DNA of 21,104 nt. It comes from Epichloe hybrida. Taxonomy: Eukaryota > Ascomycota > Sordariomycetes > Hypocreales > Clavicipitaceae. The stretch is from the NCBI GenBank assembly GCA_019022495.1, contig JAFEKR010000142.1:1-21104 (forward strand), read 5' to 3'. The translations under genes and the position numbers were made by a program. Positions 8,339 through 18,300 of the stretch are shown piece by piece (position 1 is the stretch's first letter; every line of letters begins with the position of its first letter). Under the pieces are notes generated by a model, which saw only the letters and a program-made list of their open reading frames with translations, searched no databases and was not told the origin of the DNA.

Positions 8339-9840
8339 TCATGTCTGCTCTTGAATGCTCCCCCAGAACTCTCCCCTCCCGCGCTCTGCCCTCCCATCCG
8401 CACATTCTCGCAGCAATCCCCCTCGCGCCAATTGAATCTTCCGAACAGTCTCCCTGCTGCAGCACAGCCCGACATCCAAGTCCTTCAAGTCCTCGTCGCC
8501 CGTGAGGGCCAGCGCAGCCAGGCCCAGATACGAATGATACAGATCCGGGTGTCCGCCCGCGTGCTTGGAGAAGCCGCCGATGCGCTGCTGCGTAATGTCC
8601 AGCAGATACGCCCGTGACGGCGCTATGTTGACGGCGTGAAACGAGCCAACCATCTAAAAAAAAAAAAAAAAAAGTGTTTCATCACTGATGAGCATGCTTC
8701 TTTGCTTTCCTTGCGGAGCCAGCGCCAACCTTACCGAGAGCGTGCCAGCAACCCACCAGCAATAGCATGTGTCGGCCTTCTTGTTCCATCGTCCGTTCCA
8801 TCCCACGTGCGTGCAGCCGTTTCCCAAGGACAAATCGCCCAGCCTGGTTTCAACAAAGTTCTCGTTGTCCTCCTCGTCGTCGTCCTCTTCTTCCTTGGCG
8901 AGATAATTGAATTGCCTGTGGACAAGGAACCGCACGAGAGCTGCCCGGTCCGGCACGCCCCTGTCGACAGCAGAGCTGCTGTGCGAGGAGGACGTCGAGC
9001 ACGGCGGGCGATCAAGCATGTATAGAGCACCAATGGCGCAGTACGCATAGCCAGCTGATCATTTCATTTTGCGTCGGTCAAATGCGTCAGCGTCAGCGTC
9101 AGTTTTGTTCCCTCCCTCGGCGTAGTTACGTACCGTGAGACTCGTGGTCCGAAGCTTCTGCCACACCGCCATCGTACGTCTTATGATGTTAGCATTGTCA
9201 GAACGTGCAGCTCACCGCCTACCTGCCTGCCTGCCTGCCTGCCTACCTGTGCATGGCGAACATGATGGATGATGCCGTCCACATCAATGTCCTTCTCCTC
9301 CCGCCAGGCACTCTCCCCCTCCCTCGCGTCTCCTCTCAGCATCCAGCGAATGCAACTCGCCAAGTAGCTATGCCTCATGTCTCTGCCTCCCACGGCGTCC
9401 CCATCCCAAAGTACTTGGCCGAAACTTCCATCCTCCCTCTGCAGCTTCTTCATCCAGCGCAGCAGCTTCCTCCGCTCGACGCCAGCAAACGCTGCGGCGG
9501 CCTCGTCGTCCGTCTCGGCCGCCACGCCCAGGAGAAGCAAGGCGAAAAACGTGGCAGCCAAATTAGCCGAGGCCTTTGTCGAGTGCTGGCCCGCCAGCAT
9601 GTGAGTCGGGCTGCCGCAGAAGCCGCCTTGTGGGTGCTGGAGGCTCAGAACCCATGAGCGGATGGATGAGCGGTCCTGCGGCGTAAGTGGTGCCGAGAGG
9701 AGATCCAAGGCCGAGACGATGAAGTAGGCAAACGTGAGGCGGGTAGAGTCGTTGGCCGTGTAGGCCGACGGAAGATACGACGTGAAGCATCGCCGCCAGT
9801 ACTTGACGTGTTTGTCCCTGTCTATCGACGCGGCGGCCAT
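8339..9840 (-). CDS. CDC43: Geranylgeranyltransferase type I beta subunit
   Basis: This is the catalytic beta subunit of GGTase I, which pairs with the shared alpha subunit (Ram2) to attach geranylgeranyl to CaaX proteins such as Rho/Cdc42 GTPases. Exons are 9840-9247, 9179-9134, 9054-8735 and 8653-8339, giving 424 aa. Prenyltransferase alpha/alpha-barrel repeats are visible: SLQHPQGGFCGSP, LQREDGSFGQVLW, TYDGGVAEASDHESHAGYAY and QQRIGGFSKHAGGHPDLYHSYLG. The zinc ligands expected for the family are present: Asp308 and Cys310 in ADTCYCWW, and His360 in DLYHSYLGLA. An acidic insert (AKEEEDDDEED) sits near residues 266-277. The start MAAASIDRDKH precedes HVKYWRRC, typical of the subunit's N-terminus. 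Intron 1 carries a GGCA microsatellite, and intron 3 ends in T18 next to its acceptor. The gene is divergent from the Ilm1-family gene. Confidence 0.92.
8656..8673 (-). repeat. T18 tract at CDC43 intron 3 acceptor
   Basis: A run of 18 A on the plus strand is 18 T on the coding strand, ending directly at the AG of the intron 8734-8654. It acts as, or replaces, the polypyrimidine tract. Confidence 0.9.
9219..9247 (-). repeat. GGCA tetranucleotide microsatellite in CDC43 intron 1
   Basis: On the coding strand the donor GTAGGCAGGC runs straight into about five GGCA units and then GGTAGGCGGT, so the repeat begins at the 5' splice site itself. The repeat contains a second GGTAGG that resembles the donor. 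Confidence 0.85.
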
Positions 9841-10156
9841 GGTTGGCGAGCGGGATTGTGGACTTTTTCACGCCCTAGGTTTAATTCCCCCCGGAAAGAA
9901 GGAATTCGTCTGCTATAGTGCAGTGAGCCGTCTTGGTGTCTGTGGTTTCGTTTCGATGAATCTGATTTTTTTTCAAATTTGTGTACATACAACATTGCCA
10001 AGGGTCGTCTGAAAGAAACATGCCCGCTACCAATGGGGCCGCTGCTCCATCTCCAACCACCACCGCCTGGCCACATTCGTCCCCACCTCATTGTACCTTT
10101 GTGACTTCGTCCATCCGACATCGTTTCGAACCACACTTCCTTAATCAGAAAAGTAC
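9841..10156. promoter_or_regulatory. Divergent promoter region between CDC43 and ILM1
   Basis: 316 bases separate the ATG of CDC43 (-) from the first ATG of the Ilm1-family gene (+), so both promoters must lie here or overlap. A T8 run sits at 9967-9974, and the right half is CCA/CCT-rich. No clear TATA element is seen. An ATG at 10020 opens a frame that overlaps the Ilm1 start (see findings). Confidence 0.6.
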
Positions 10157-10936
10157 ATGTCCACCCAGGCAGGCCTCTTCCAAATCACGCCCCCCTTTTC
10201 CCAAGCAACCATGGCAATCATCACCTCCAAAACCCTCATCACATCCATATCCCTCTTCCACATAACCCTCGGCTTCATCTTCATCACCAACCCCCGCCGA
10301 ATACCCGACCAGATTCTCGTGCAGGTCCTCGGCCAGAGCATGGGCATAGTGAGTAAATCACATCCTCACATCCGAGCCCGAAACCCTCTTTTCTGACGGA
10401 ACGGACCCAGCCCCACGCCCGCGGCTTCGACGCCCAAAGCCACGCCCTCGCCTTCCTGGGCTCCGTCCTCGCCTTCTTCGGCTTCAGCGACCTGCTGAGC
10501 TTTTCTATGCCCGAGGAGCTGGGATCGCTTTACTACTGGGGCACACAGGGTATGTCTCTCTCTCTCTCTCTCTCTCTGCGCATTCCGACAGATCAATCTG
10601 GTCATGGGCAGCTCCCGCCGGCGCTAATGCATTGCAGCGCCGGTCAGGGCCTTGTTCTCGATTCTCTCGACGTTTTACATTTACGCGTTTGGCCCGTCTT
10701 CGCCCATCTATGGCGGTGCCGGATACCGTACTAGGGGTGGGTACAACCCGTCTTACCAGGCTGCGGGATGGGGAGGCGATGGGTTGAAGAACCGCGTCTT
10801 CTTCACATTCGCCTTTATCGAGATGATTGCTTGGTTCTGGGTTTGGGTCACGTTGAGGGAAGAGAGATCGGGTGTTGTGGACAGAATGAGACGGAACGCG
10901 AGACGAGAAAGCGCGAGGCATGATCGCGATGAGTAA
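10157..10936 (+). CDS. ILM1: Ilm1-family membrane protein (increased loss of mitochondrial DNA 1)
   Basis: This is a small fungal multi-pass membrane protein. Loss of the yeast homologue raises loss of mitochondrial DNA, and its biochemical role is not known. Exons are 10157-10348, 10411-10549 and 10638-10936, giving 209 aa. About four hydrophobic segments are visible: TSISLFHITLGFIFIT, ALAFLGSVLAFFGF, LFSILSTFYIYAFG and FFTFAFIEMIAWFWVWV. Junctions read SMGI/PHARGF and YYWGTQ/APVRALF, the second with a codon split by the intron. Other family-like features are SMPEELGSLYYWGTQ and a basic C-terminal tail (RRNARRESARHDRDE). The in-frame ATG at 10211 (ACCATGGCA context, MAIITSKTL) may be the real start; it would remove 18 residues. 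Intron 2 contains a TC repeat and branch site GCTAATG. Confidence 0.85.
10555..10577 (+). repeat. TC dinucleotide repeat in ILM1 intron 2
   Basis: Eleven and a half TC units lie just downstream of the donor GTATG at 10550, inside intron 10550-10637. Confidence 0.9.
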
Positions 10937-11545
10937 TGAAATGGCTGCTTGGCTATAAAGGGCTGTGCTGTTTGTTCGCGTCGACGTTTGAGTTGGTTTG
11001 GGTTGGGTTGCATACACATCTAGGAGGGCTGTGTGGCGTATTTTGGAAGATATACCCCTTATGTTGCTGCTGCTGCTGCTGCTGCTGCTGTCATGGGCTT
11101 ATGGAACGATATTGGAAACTCTGACGCAAGACCATCATCGCGATGCTTTGGAAGGGATGAACTGCTGGTGTACAAGGTCGGCCACATGATGCAACTGGTG
11201 TACTGGTGTATTTCCTCCAAGCCCTACTGAACAGTATCAACATCCTCGCGCGGGTATATTCCTCCCAATCCTGCAGCCCTCGTCCACCTGCCTAGTGTAT
11301 TTCCGTGTTACAAAAGAAAACTGGGAGCAAAACAACAGAGGTACGGTCTGCCTGCAGCGGTGGCACTCGGCGCCTCCCACAGAAGAGTATGTACATTCGC
11401 ATATAAAAGAAAGATGGACATGGGGATGAAGAAATGCTGCTACCTCGTAAATGTGCGTCAAATATGTGGTTCCTTAGTTCGACTTCGGCCCACGAACCCT
11501 GGACGCACGACGAAACCAAGGTCTAATTCTAGACCACGGTGAATG
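10937..11545. other. Convergent intergenic region with a TGC repeat
   Basis: This is 609 bases between the stops of ILM1 (+) and the large kinase gene (-). It holds both 3' UTRs and a TGC/CTG trinucleotide repeat of about nine units at 11064-11090. Short frames through the repeat give poly-Leu, poly-Ala or poly-Cys only and are not convincing genes. Confidence 0.55.
11064..11090. repeat. (TGC)9 trinucleotide repeat
   Basis: Nine uninterrupted TGC units (CTG register) lie in noncoding DNA about 130 bases past the ILM1 stop. Confidence 0.9.
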
Positions 11546-14500
11546 TCAGGCGTCAGCCTTGCTTTCTTGACCAACAACCGCAGCTGTTGCCGTCTCCAGT
11601 TCTGGTGCAGGCGTCCGAGGTGGTTCGGCTTCCAAAATCTGCTCCTCAATCCATTCGTCTGGTCTGCCCGCGACGGGTTGGAACGAGTCGACTTCTTCAA
11701 CTTCTTCATCAACTTCTGCCTCGACTTCTTCGACCGCGGCTTCTTCGTCTTCCTCTTGTATGCCGGGAATTTCGCCAGATCGTCGGCCGAGTGCCGATCC
11801 ACTTCCGCTTCTTGAATGAGAGCCAGAGCTGGCATGCCGGCTGCTATGGTGGCCTGAGCTGCCAAGATTCAATGACGGACCCTTGAAGATATTCCTCTTC
11901 CGCTTGGCAAACAAGACCCCTGATGCAAAGGGATTGGGTGAGCCGGGAGGTCGCTTGTTTTCGCTCGGCATGCCTTCGTCGTACAATCGCAGCGGCGCGG
12001 GAGCTGGCGACCCTCGAACAAGCCGAATGTTGGACGGGAACGAGGTTGCCGTCGTCGGTGTAGCTGGCAACACCTTGACTGAATGATGAGGTGACTGCCC
12101 ACGTCCGAGCGGCGTTTTGCATGTAGAAACAGACCCTGTCGAGCTGGTTGAAGATGCTTTCGAGTGCGAATGGCCGTGGTGGTGCATTGATCGTACGGAA
12201 GAGACTGATGATGATGTTGATTTCCTACCGCGCAGACCAGCAGAAGATCTTCGCATAGTCGATCGAGGAGTCAGGGGTGCTGGAGATAGAGATTGTCTCT
12301 TGTAAGAGGATGATGTTGCAACCCTGGGTCGCAGAGGCTTCGTATTAGAGGGGGCACGCAAAGAGGAGCCAGAGGGAGTTCTGCCTGGTATGCCACTTTG
12401 TCCGATAGCTGGCGCCTTGGCTCGACCATTGGATACCACTCCTTTTGGCAGAGGCACCGTGAGCTGGGCGCTATTGACCGAACTGGTCGTCGGGTATTTG
12501 CTCGTTTGTGGCCGGGGGCTACCGTCCTTTTCATTGTTTCCATTTTGAGAGTCCTTGTGATGCAAGTTGGGGGTGCTCCGACTGGTCTGTCGCTGGTGGC
12601 CCTTTCTCCGCTTTGTAGTGTTCTCCAAAAACCAATGCGACAACGTCTTCCAATGACCCAAGATGGCCTGACTAGGCTTCTTTCTCGCCTTGTGTTGTCC
12701 ATTTTTCTGAGTATTCTGCGCTGCGCCATCATCGCTCCTGGCTCCTCCAATGGTGTCCGAAGTTGTTATCAAATGCAACGTCGATCCACGGGACCGAGCA
12801 CTACGGATCACGCCCTCCTTGGGCGGTGGGATCGGTCGACGATGTCGGGAAGTCGAGACGGATCGGATCGAGTCTTTATCGATCGGGGTCGGGGGGATGT
12901 CATCGTGAGACCTTCCCGACTCTGGGAGCAATGGCAAATCTGAAACCGTATAATCCCCATAGTAATTGGCGCTCCGCCGCTCTGAACGCCCGCGTCTCGA
13001 GCCATGTTCCCCGAGCCTTATAAATTGGCTGGTCAGGCCACCGTCTTCATCCACATCCTGAAGCACAGGGGCCCTGCGGTCAAGTCGGCTAGAAGCAGTT
13101 GATAGTCTTCGAAGGCTCTTCTCGAGCTCCTTTTCCTTTTGCTTCCGCTCTCTCCTATGCATCTTTCGCTGCTCTCTCTCCAGAAGCAGTGTCCACCAGC
13201 CAGCCAGTGCATCGCACTTTTGGGCCACGACACTCTCAATTACTGCGTCAATATCCACCCCAGCGCTTTTCATCCGATGAAGACAGTCCCTTTCCAAGGC
13301 CGAGACAAAGGGCGAATGCGCCTTTACATCAAGAATCGCTTGCTGGGCCGGGGCGTGTTCAGCGAGGAAAGGATGAGCCAAGATGTCCGCGAGGGCAGGT
13401 CGTGGCAGGGGTCGTTTTGACAGCAGGGACTTGAGCAGTGACGTTGCATCAGGAGTCAAGTGGTCAGGGTACTTGGGTTCTTCGGATAAGATTCTTGTTC
13501 GCGTTACATTGTCGTCATCGTCGTCAAACGGTAGCTCTCCGCAGAGCAACGCGTACAGAATAATGCCTAAACTCCAAACGTCGACCTTTTCACCCGCGTA
13601 CTTCTCCCCTTTCAACATCTCGGGGGCGGCATAGCATATTGTCCCACAGAAAGTCTGCAAGTAGTTGGTCCGGCCTTCATACTCCCGCGTAAAACCAAAG
13701 TCGACGAGCTTGACATTCTCGTTTTTGTCGAGCAGTATATTTTCCAATTTCAAATCGCGGTGCACACATGACTGTAGATGGACATATGAAACGGCACCAA
13801 CCAGCTGGGCGAATATTTTCTGGACCTTGGCGACAGGAAGAGGGCCGCGTTCGAGCAAATGGTTGTAGAGCTCGTCGCCTTTTCCGCGTTCCGTCAGTAC
13901 ATGGCCCCAATCAATGAGAGTCACGCCATCGTGGTGCAGCATCTTACCTGAACAGTACTCCAACACTAGCCAAACCAAACTCTCTGTAATGATGACTTCA
14001 TACAATCTCGCAATATGAGGATGGACAAACTGTCGGTGATGATGTATTTCGCGGGCTAAATTGGCATCGTCTTTGTGTGCTGACTTGAGTACAACCTGTT
14101 GGAAAAGGGGAAGAAGTCAGTTCAGACTCAACAGCGCATGCGGACCGTTGTTGTCGGCTTCTGGGGAAAAAAAAAAAAAAAAAAAAAGCCTCGGACATGC
14201 TCGTACTTTGGAGCCATTGGTGAGTTTGTGTGTTGCGAGATAGACTTTTCCAAACGAGCCTTTCCCTATCAATCTACCGAGGGTGTAATTTCCCACAGAT
14301 TTCAGGTCGCTGCTCGAAAACTCGCTGCAGAGTCGTGGGTCAGTGGGAGAGTCGAAGGGGCGGAAGGGGCGGAAAGGGCGGGCATGGAGGGCAAACGTAC
14401 TCCAACAACTGCTGATAGGAATTTGCGAGCTACAAGACGACATAAAGACCATAGGTTAGGGAAACGACACGACTTCAAGCTCGCGAGGGTGAATGACGAT

Positions 14501-14550
14501 ACCTTTGCCTTGCGCCCATGCACGTCAGCCTTCCCCTTTGCTGACTGCAT
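11546..14550 (-). CDS. CAMK-like Ser/Thr protein kinase with long disordered tail
   Basis: Exons are 14550-14503, 14429-14401, 14324-14207, 14095-13948 and 13878-11546, giving 891 aa. The spliced N-terminus reads MQSAKGKADVHGRKAK/LANSYQQLL, then a split Asp codon into EFSSSDLKSVG. Kinase motifs follow: IGKGSFGKVYL (about 46-55), ATP lysine K69 in VVLKSA, HRDLKLEN with D156, DFG at 174-176, T-loop LQTFCGTICYAAPE with T190 at the position of AMPK Thr172, and DVWSLGIILYALLCGELPF. A charged helical stretch follows (EREQRKMHRRERKQKEKELEK). After it comes a tail of over 500 residues rich in Ser, Thr, Pro and Arg, with an acidic patch (EEVEAEVDEEVEEVD) near the end. It resembles fungal CAMKL kinases related to yeast YPL150W and Kin4, but I cannot settle the orthologue. 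Substrates are unknown. Skipping the two small introns and starting at ATG 14452 would also stay open, but it breaks the N-terminal continuity. Confidence 0.88.
14167..14187 (-). repeat. T21 tract in kinase intron 3
   Basis: A21 on the plus strand is T21 on the coding strand, inside intron 14206-14096. It is followed by CCCCAG at 14166-14161, which resembles an acceptor. The acceptor that preserves the frame is CAACAG at 14096, with branch site ACTGAC between the two. Confidence 0.9.
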
Positions 14551-15318
14551 GCCTTCGGTGCGCGCCCACACTGCGCAAACAGAGCAGCAGTCGTCGAGTC
14601 AACCGAAATCAATCCGTCATTTGCATCGGAGGAGGAATGCAGAAAAGAGACGACTGTGTCCGTAAAGTATGCGGTGGAGTGTGGCCTCCGTCGGCCTATA
14701 TATGGTGCTTGATGCGGTGACGAAGCTGCGAGTTGCGGCGCCTCGGAATGGTTGGGGGGTTTCAGCTGAACAGATCAGAGAACAATCAGGAGTGGGGCGG
14801 TTTTCGAGGCGGCGGATGAAAGGGGTGGAGCCACTCGAAACCGTGGAGAATTGCACAATGAGCCAATTAGATAGACCAAGTCATCAGGGACGCAAGTGCT
14901 GCTGGAACACAACTTGCACAAGCAAGATGGAAAGGAGTAAACCATGGATAGGATGCGCCTCAAAACCTCACAATTCCACTTCGCAAACAGGTCAGGGATG
15001 GCTGGGATTATCATCACATTCAATTTCTATCATACCGCGATATCATACAAGTCCCCTTACCAAACCAAAACTCCTCGCCCATGCAAGCCTCGCCTATAAG
15101 CGAGGCAGTGATTAAAAATGCATGCCCTTTACCCAATTTTGTTTTGATCATGCCAGACACCACTCTTTGAAAGCTTCAACTATGTAGTACAGGTAGGTAC
15201 ACTAATCCAAGAAAAATGAAAAAATATAGTACATAGTGCAGGTCGAAAGCGTGTTAGGTTAGGTACGCAGAGTAGATGAATGCATACTAAGAATTCAGCT
15301 TCATCGAGCACAGTGAGC
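14551..15318. promoter_or_regulatory. Kinase 5' flank and SWR1 3' flank
   Basis: 768 bases lie between the kinase ATG (-) and the SWR1 stop (-). A TATATAT element at about 14695-14702 lies some 150 bases upstream of the kinase ATG and is the best TATA candidate in the window. The rest should be the distal kinase promoter and SWR1 3' UTR. A 148-aa plus-strand frame (14669-15115) has no motif and spans the TATA element, so I do not call it. Confidence 0.5.
15087..15106. other. Perfect 7-bp inverted repeat
   Basis: GCCTCGC and GCGAGGC flank a six-base CTATAA spacer. As RNA this would be a stable hairpin. It lies 213 bases beyond the SWR1 stop on that gene's strand, so it could be in its 3' UTR or be a protein-binding palindrome. 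Confidence 0.6.
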
Positions 15319-18300
15319 TCATCGTTTTCTCGTGTCTCTCCCCTTCTTCTTGCTCTTCTTCTTGTCCTTTGGCAGCTCCAGTTTGGTGTACTTCAGTTCT
15401 TCGGTCATGACGTCAAGCATGTATTGGTCGATGTTGCCCATGCGTTCTCCCCACGCGTTGCATTCATATTCGCCATCGTCGACGGGTGGCGTTTCCTCCA
15501 TGTCCAGATCTCCACCCAGCACCGACTTTCCAGCTGGCGTTCCTTGTCTCGTCGTCGAGGTTCCAGAGGCTGGGCCGCCAGCTTTCTCCGTAAAGTCGGC
15601 GTCGTCGGCTTGAATCTCTCTTTCAGCTATACGTGCGGCAGCAACATCTTCCCTGTCCTCAGCTTGCTCGAGTGCTCGACCAACTGTTCGCTGGTCCCTG
15701 CTTGTGTCTGGTCCACCAAGAACTCTGTCCAGGGCAGCATCAGCGGCGGCAACGCCCTCGCTGGTAAAATCTACCTTGTCTTCCAACGCGTCTCTGGCCG
15801 AGACTCTGTTGAAGTAATCTGTTGTGAACTCTCCTTCTTGTATCACGACGTCATCCAGCATCTGCTTTTGCGATGCTTTGCGTAAGATGTTGGCTTCAAT
15901 TGTGTGTTCGCTGACTAGGCGATATATGTGAACGTCACGGGTCTGGCCGATGCGGTGGCATCGATCCTGACACTGCTTATCCATGGCTGGATTCCAGTCT
16001 TGGTCATAGAATATCACTGTGTCCGCCCCTGTCAAATTGATGCCTAGGCCACCAGAGCGCGTCGATAGTATGAAACACAGAATTCTCGGATCGTTGTTGA
16101 ATCTGTCAGTCAATATCTGCCGCTGTTCCACTTTGGTCGCACCGTCCAGCCGTAGGTACTTGTGTCCGTGAATGTTCAGAAACTGTTCTAGAATGTCCAG
16201 AACTTTGGTCATTTGGGTAAAGATGAGAGCACGATGACCGCCGGATTGCAATTTGCGGAGCAGCTTGTCCAAAACTTGAAGTTTACCGCAGTCGTATTGG
16301 AGAAGTTGTCTGTCAGGAAATTGGATGCTATGTGTCATACGAGCCTCATGCCAGGGGTCTGCGGGAGACTGTTTCGGAAGGAACGGAGCCCATCGTACTG
16401 GTGCGGAGAGCTTGAGGTCTTCGTCTGTGAATGCTTGTACTGCCCTGCGACCAAGAAGGACTTCCTCCAAATCCCGTGTTACCACACGAGGTGTGACGCA
16501 GGAAAATTTGGAAATCGTGGACTTCAGGTTCTCGGCTCGCTCAACGAGTGTTGGGATAAGTGCGCGAATGGATGCCAAGTCACCCTCCAACCAAGACATG
16601 AGCTTCTGCGGAAGGCGCGGCTTCGGCCGGCAAGGACGCTTGTATGCGTCAATAGAAACCAGATCGATGACGTTTTTGCCGTAGATGGGACGCTGCTGTC
16701 GGCGCAGAGCATTGAGGTAGACGCAATGTTGCAATTCCTCGAAACGACCCCAGCGTGAGGCGCTCTCTAGATATGAGATGCTGGACTCTACTGACGACGG
16801 ATCGAGTATTGTGTATGCTGCTTGAGCCCTGCTTCTTTGTGCTTCTCGCAGGTCCATTAGTGGCCGGTGCGAACTCAGTTGCGCCACACGTTCAGCAACG
16901 ACACTCGACAATGGCTCATGCTGTGTGGGAATGAGATTGAGGAACCCCAAGTTGACGGTGCTCATTGGTGCATCTCCTAGAAGAGATCGTAGCCTCTGCT
17001 CCGTGAACTTGTACTCGCTGGCGATAGATCTCGACATGCGGAAAGACGTCATAATGGGACGATCGATGAATAAGTCTGGGTGATTGCAAACTTTGCGAAG
17101 TTGCATCAGGCAGTTGATAATGGACAAGTAATTCCCGGATGACAAAGTATCCTTGGTTTCAGATCTTGAAAGAAAACCATCGTACAGCTCACGTTGCCGT
17201 TTTGAGAGACGACAAAACTCGACATGCTCATACTTGGCTGGCATCTGCTTCTCCACGTCGGCTTTGAGCCGCCGAAGCAAATATGGCCGTAGAACTTTGT
17301 GAAGCTTGGATATGATGGCCCTTGCTTCTTCGTCCATCTGATCCCTGCCACTTTCCAAAATCTGAGATTCGGGTCTGTGGAACCAGTCCTGGAATTCCTG
17401 CAGGTCCGCGAAACCACCTACACCATTTTCAGCAGGCATCAAGAAGAAGAGTAGTGACCAAAGCTCTGTGAGATTGTTTTGCAATGGTGTGCCGGTAAGG
17501 AGGAGACGAGCCCGAGTGTTGAATCCGAGAAGCGTTTGCCACCTTTGCGACTTGAAATTCTTGATATTGTGAGCTTCATCGAGCACCATGAAATGCCAAC
17601 GTCGGCGCTTGAACACTTGCTGATCCTGGAGCACCAGCTGGTAAGATGTAATGCAAACGTTCCAAATATCATCGTTATTCCAGCCCTGACGCTTCCTTTT
17701 TCGCTCTTCTTGTGAACCGTAGTAGGCCAAGATTTTGAACCCCGGGCACCACTTCTTGAATTCCATCTCCCAGTTCAGCATGACACTTGTCGGGACGACG
17801 ACTAAGTGAGGGCCCCAAACATGATGATGGCAAGCCAAGTGAGCCAAAAGTGCAATTGTTTGAATGGTTTTACCTAGACCCATTTCGTCGGCTAAAATGC
17901 CATTGGTATTGTTTGCGTAAAGGCCTGCTAGCCAATCTAAGCCATCATGTTGATACTCACGTAGATTGCCGCGAAGAAGGAACGGAATTTCAGTCTTGTG
18001 AGGTGACGAATATGAATGTGGTGTATCAGCTCCGCTACTTGACTGCTTCGTGCTGACGAGTTCGGATGAGGCCTGCATCTCGACATCCGAAAGATTGTCT
18101 TCCGACCTTGGAGGTGAGTGGCTTCGTCGAGGGCTTGTTGCACTCGTAGCTGAAGCTGTTTCCGGGTTGGAAGTATGTGGCTCTTTCCCAGCATTTTCCT
18201 CGCCAAATGGTGAGCGAGATGTGCGATCGCCATGCGACTTGGGAATTGACAGATCACCATTCAGCAAACCACTGCTTTTATTCTTGACATCCTTTTCCAC

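Noticed and set aside
14167..14187. A21 run as the poly(A) tail of a retroelement
   Set aside because: It sits inside a kinase intron in the T orientation with no target-site duplication or element sequence beside it.
14117..14452. Kinase N-terminus starting at ATG 14452 without the two upstream introns
   Set aside because: The frame is open, but it inserts an Arg-Pro-Phe low-complexity stretch. The segment has perfect intron signals (GTACGT, CACTGAC, CTGCAG). Splicing with an exon at 14550-14503 restores a sensible NSYQQLLDEF lead-in to the kinase domain.
14669..15115. 148-aa open frame on the plus strand between the kinase and SWR1
   Set aside because: It spans the kinase upstream region including the TATA-like element and shows no domain or compositional signature of a protein.
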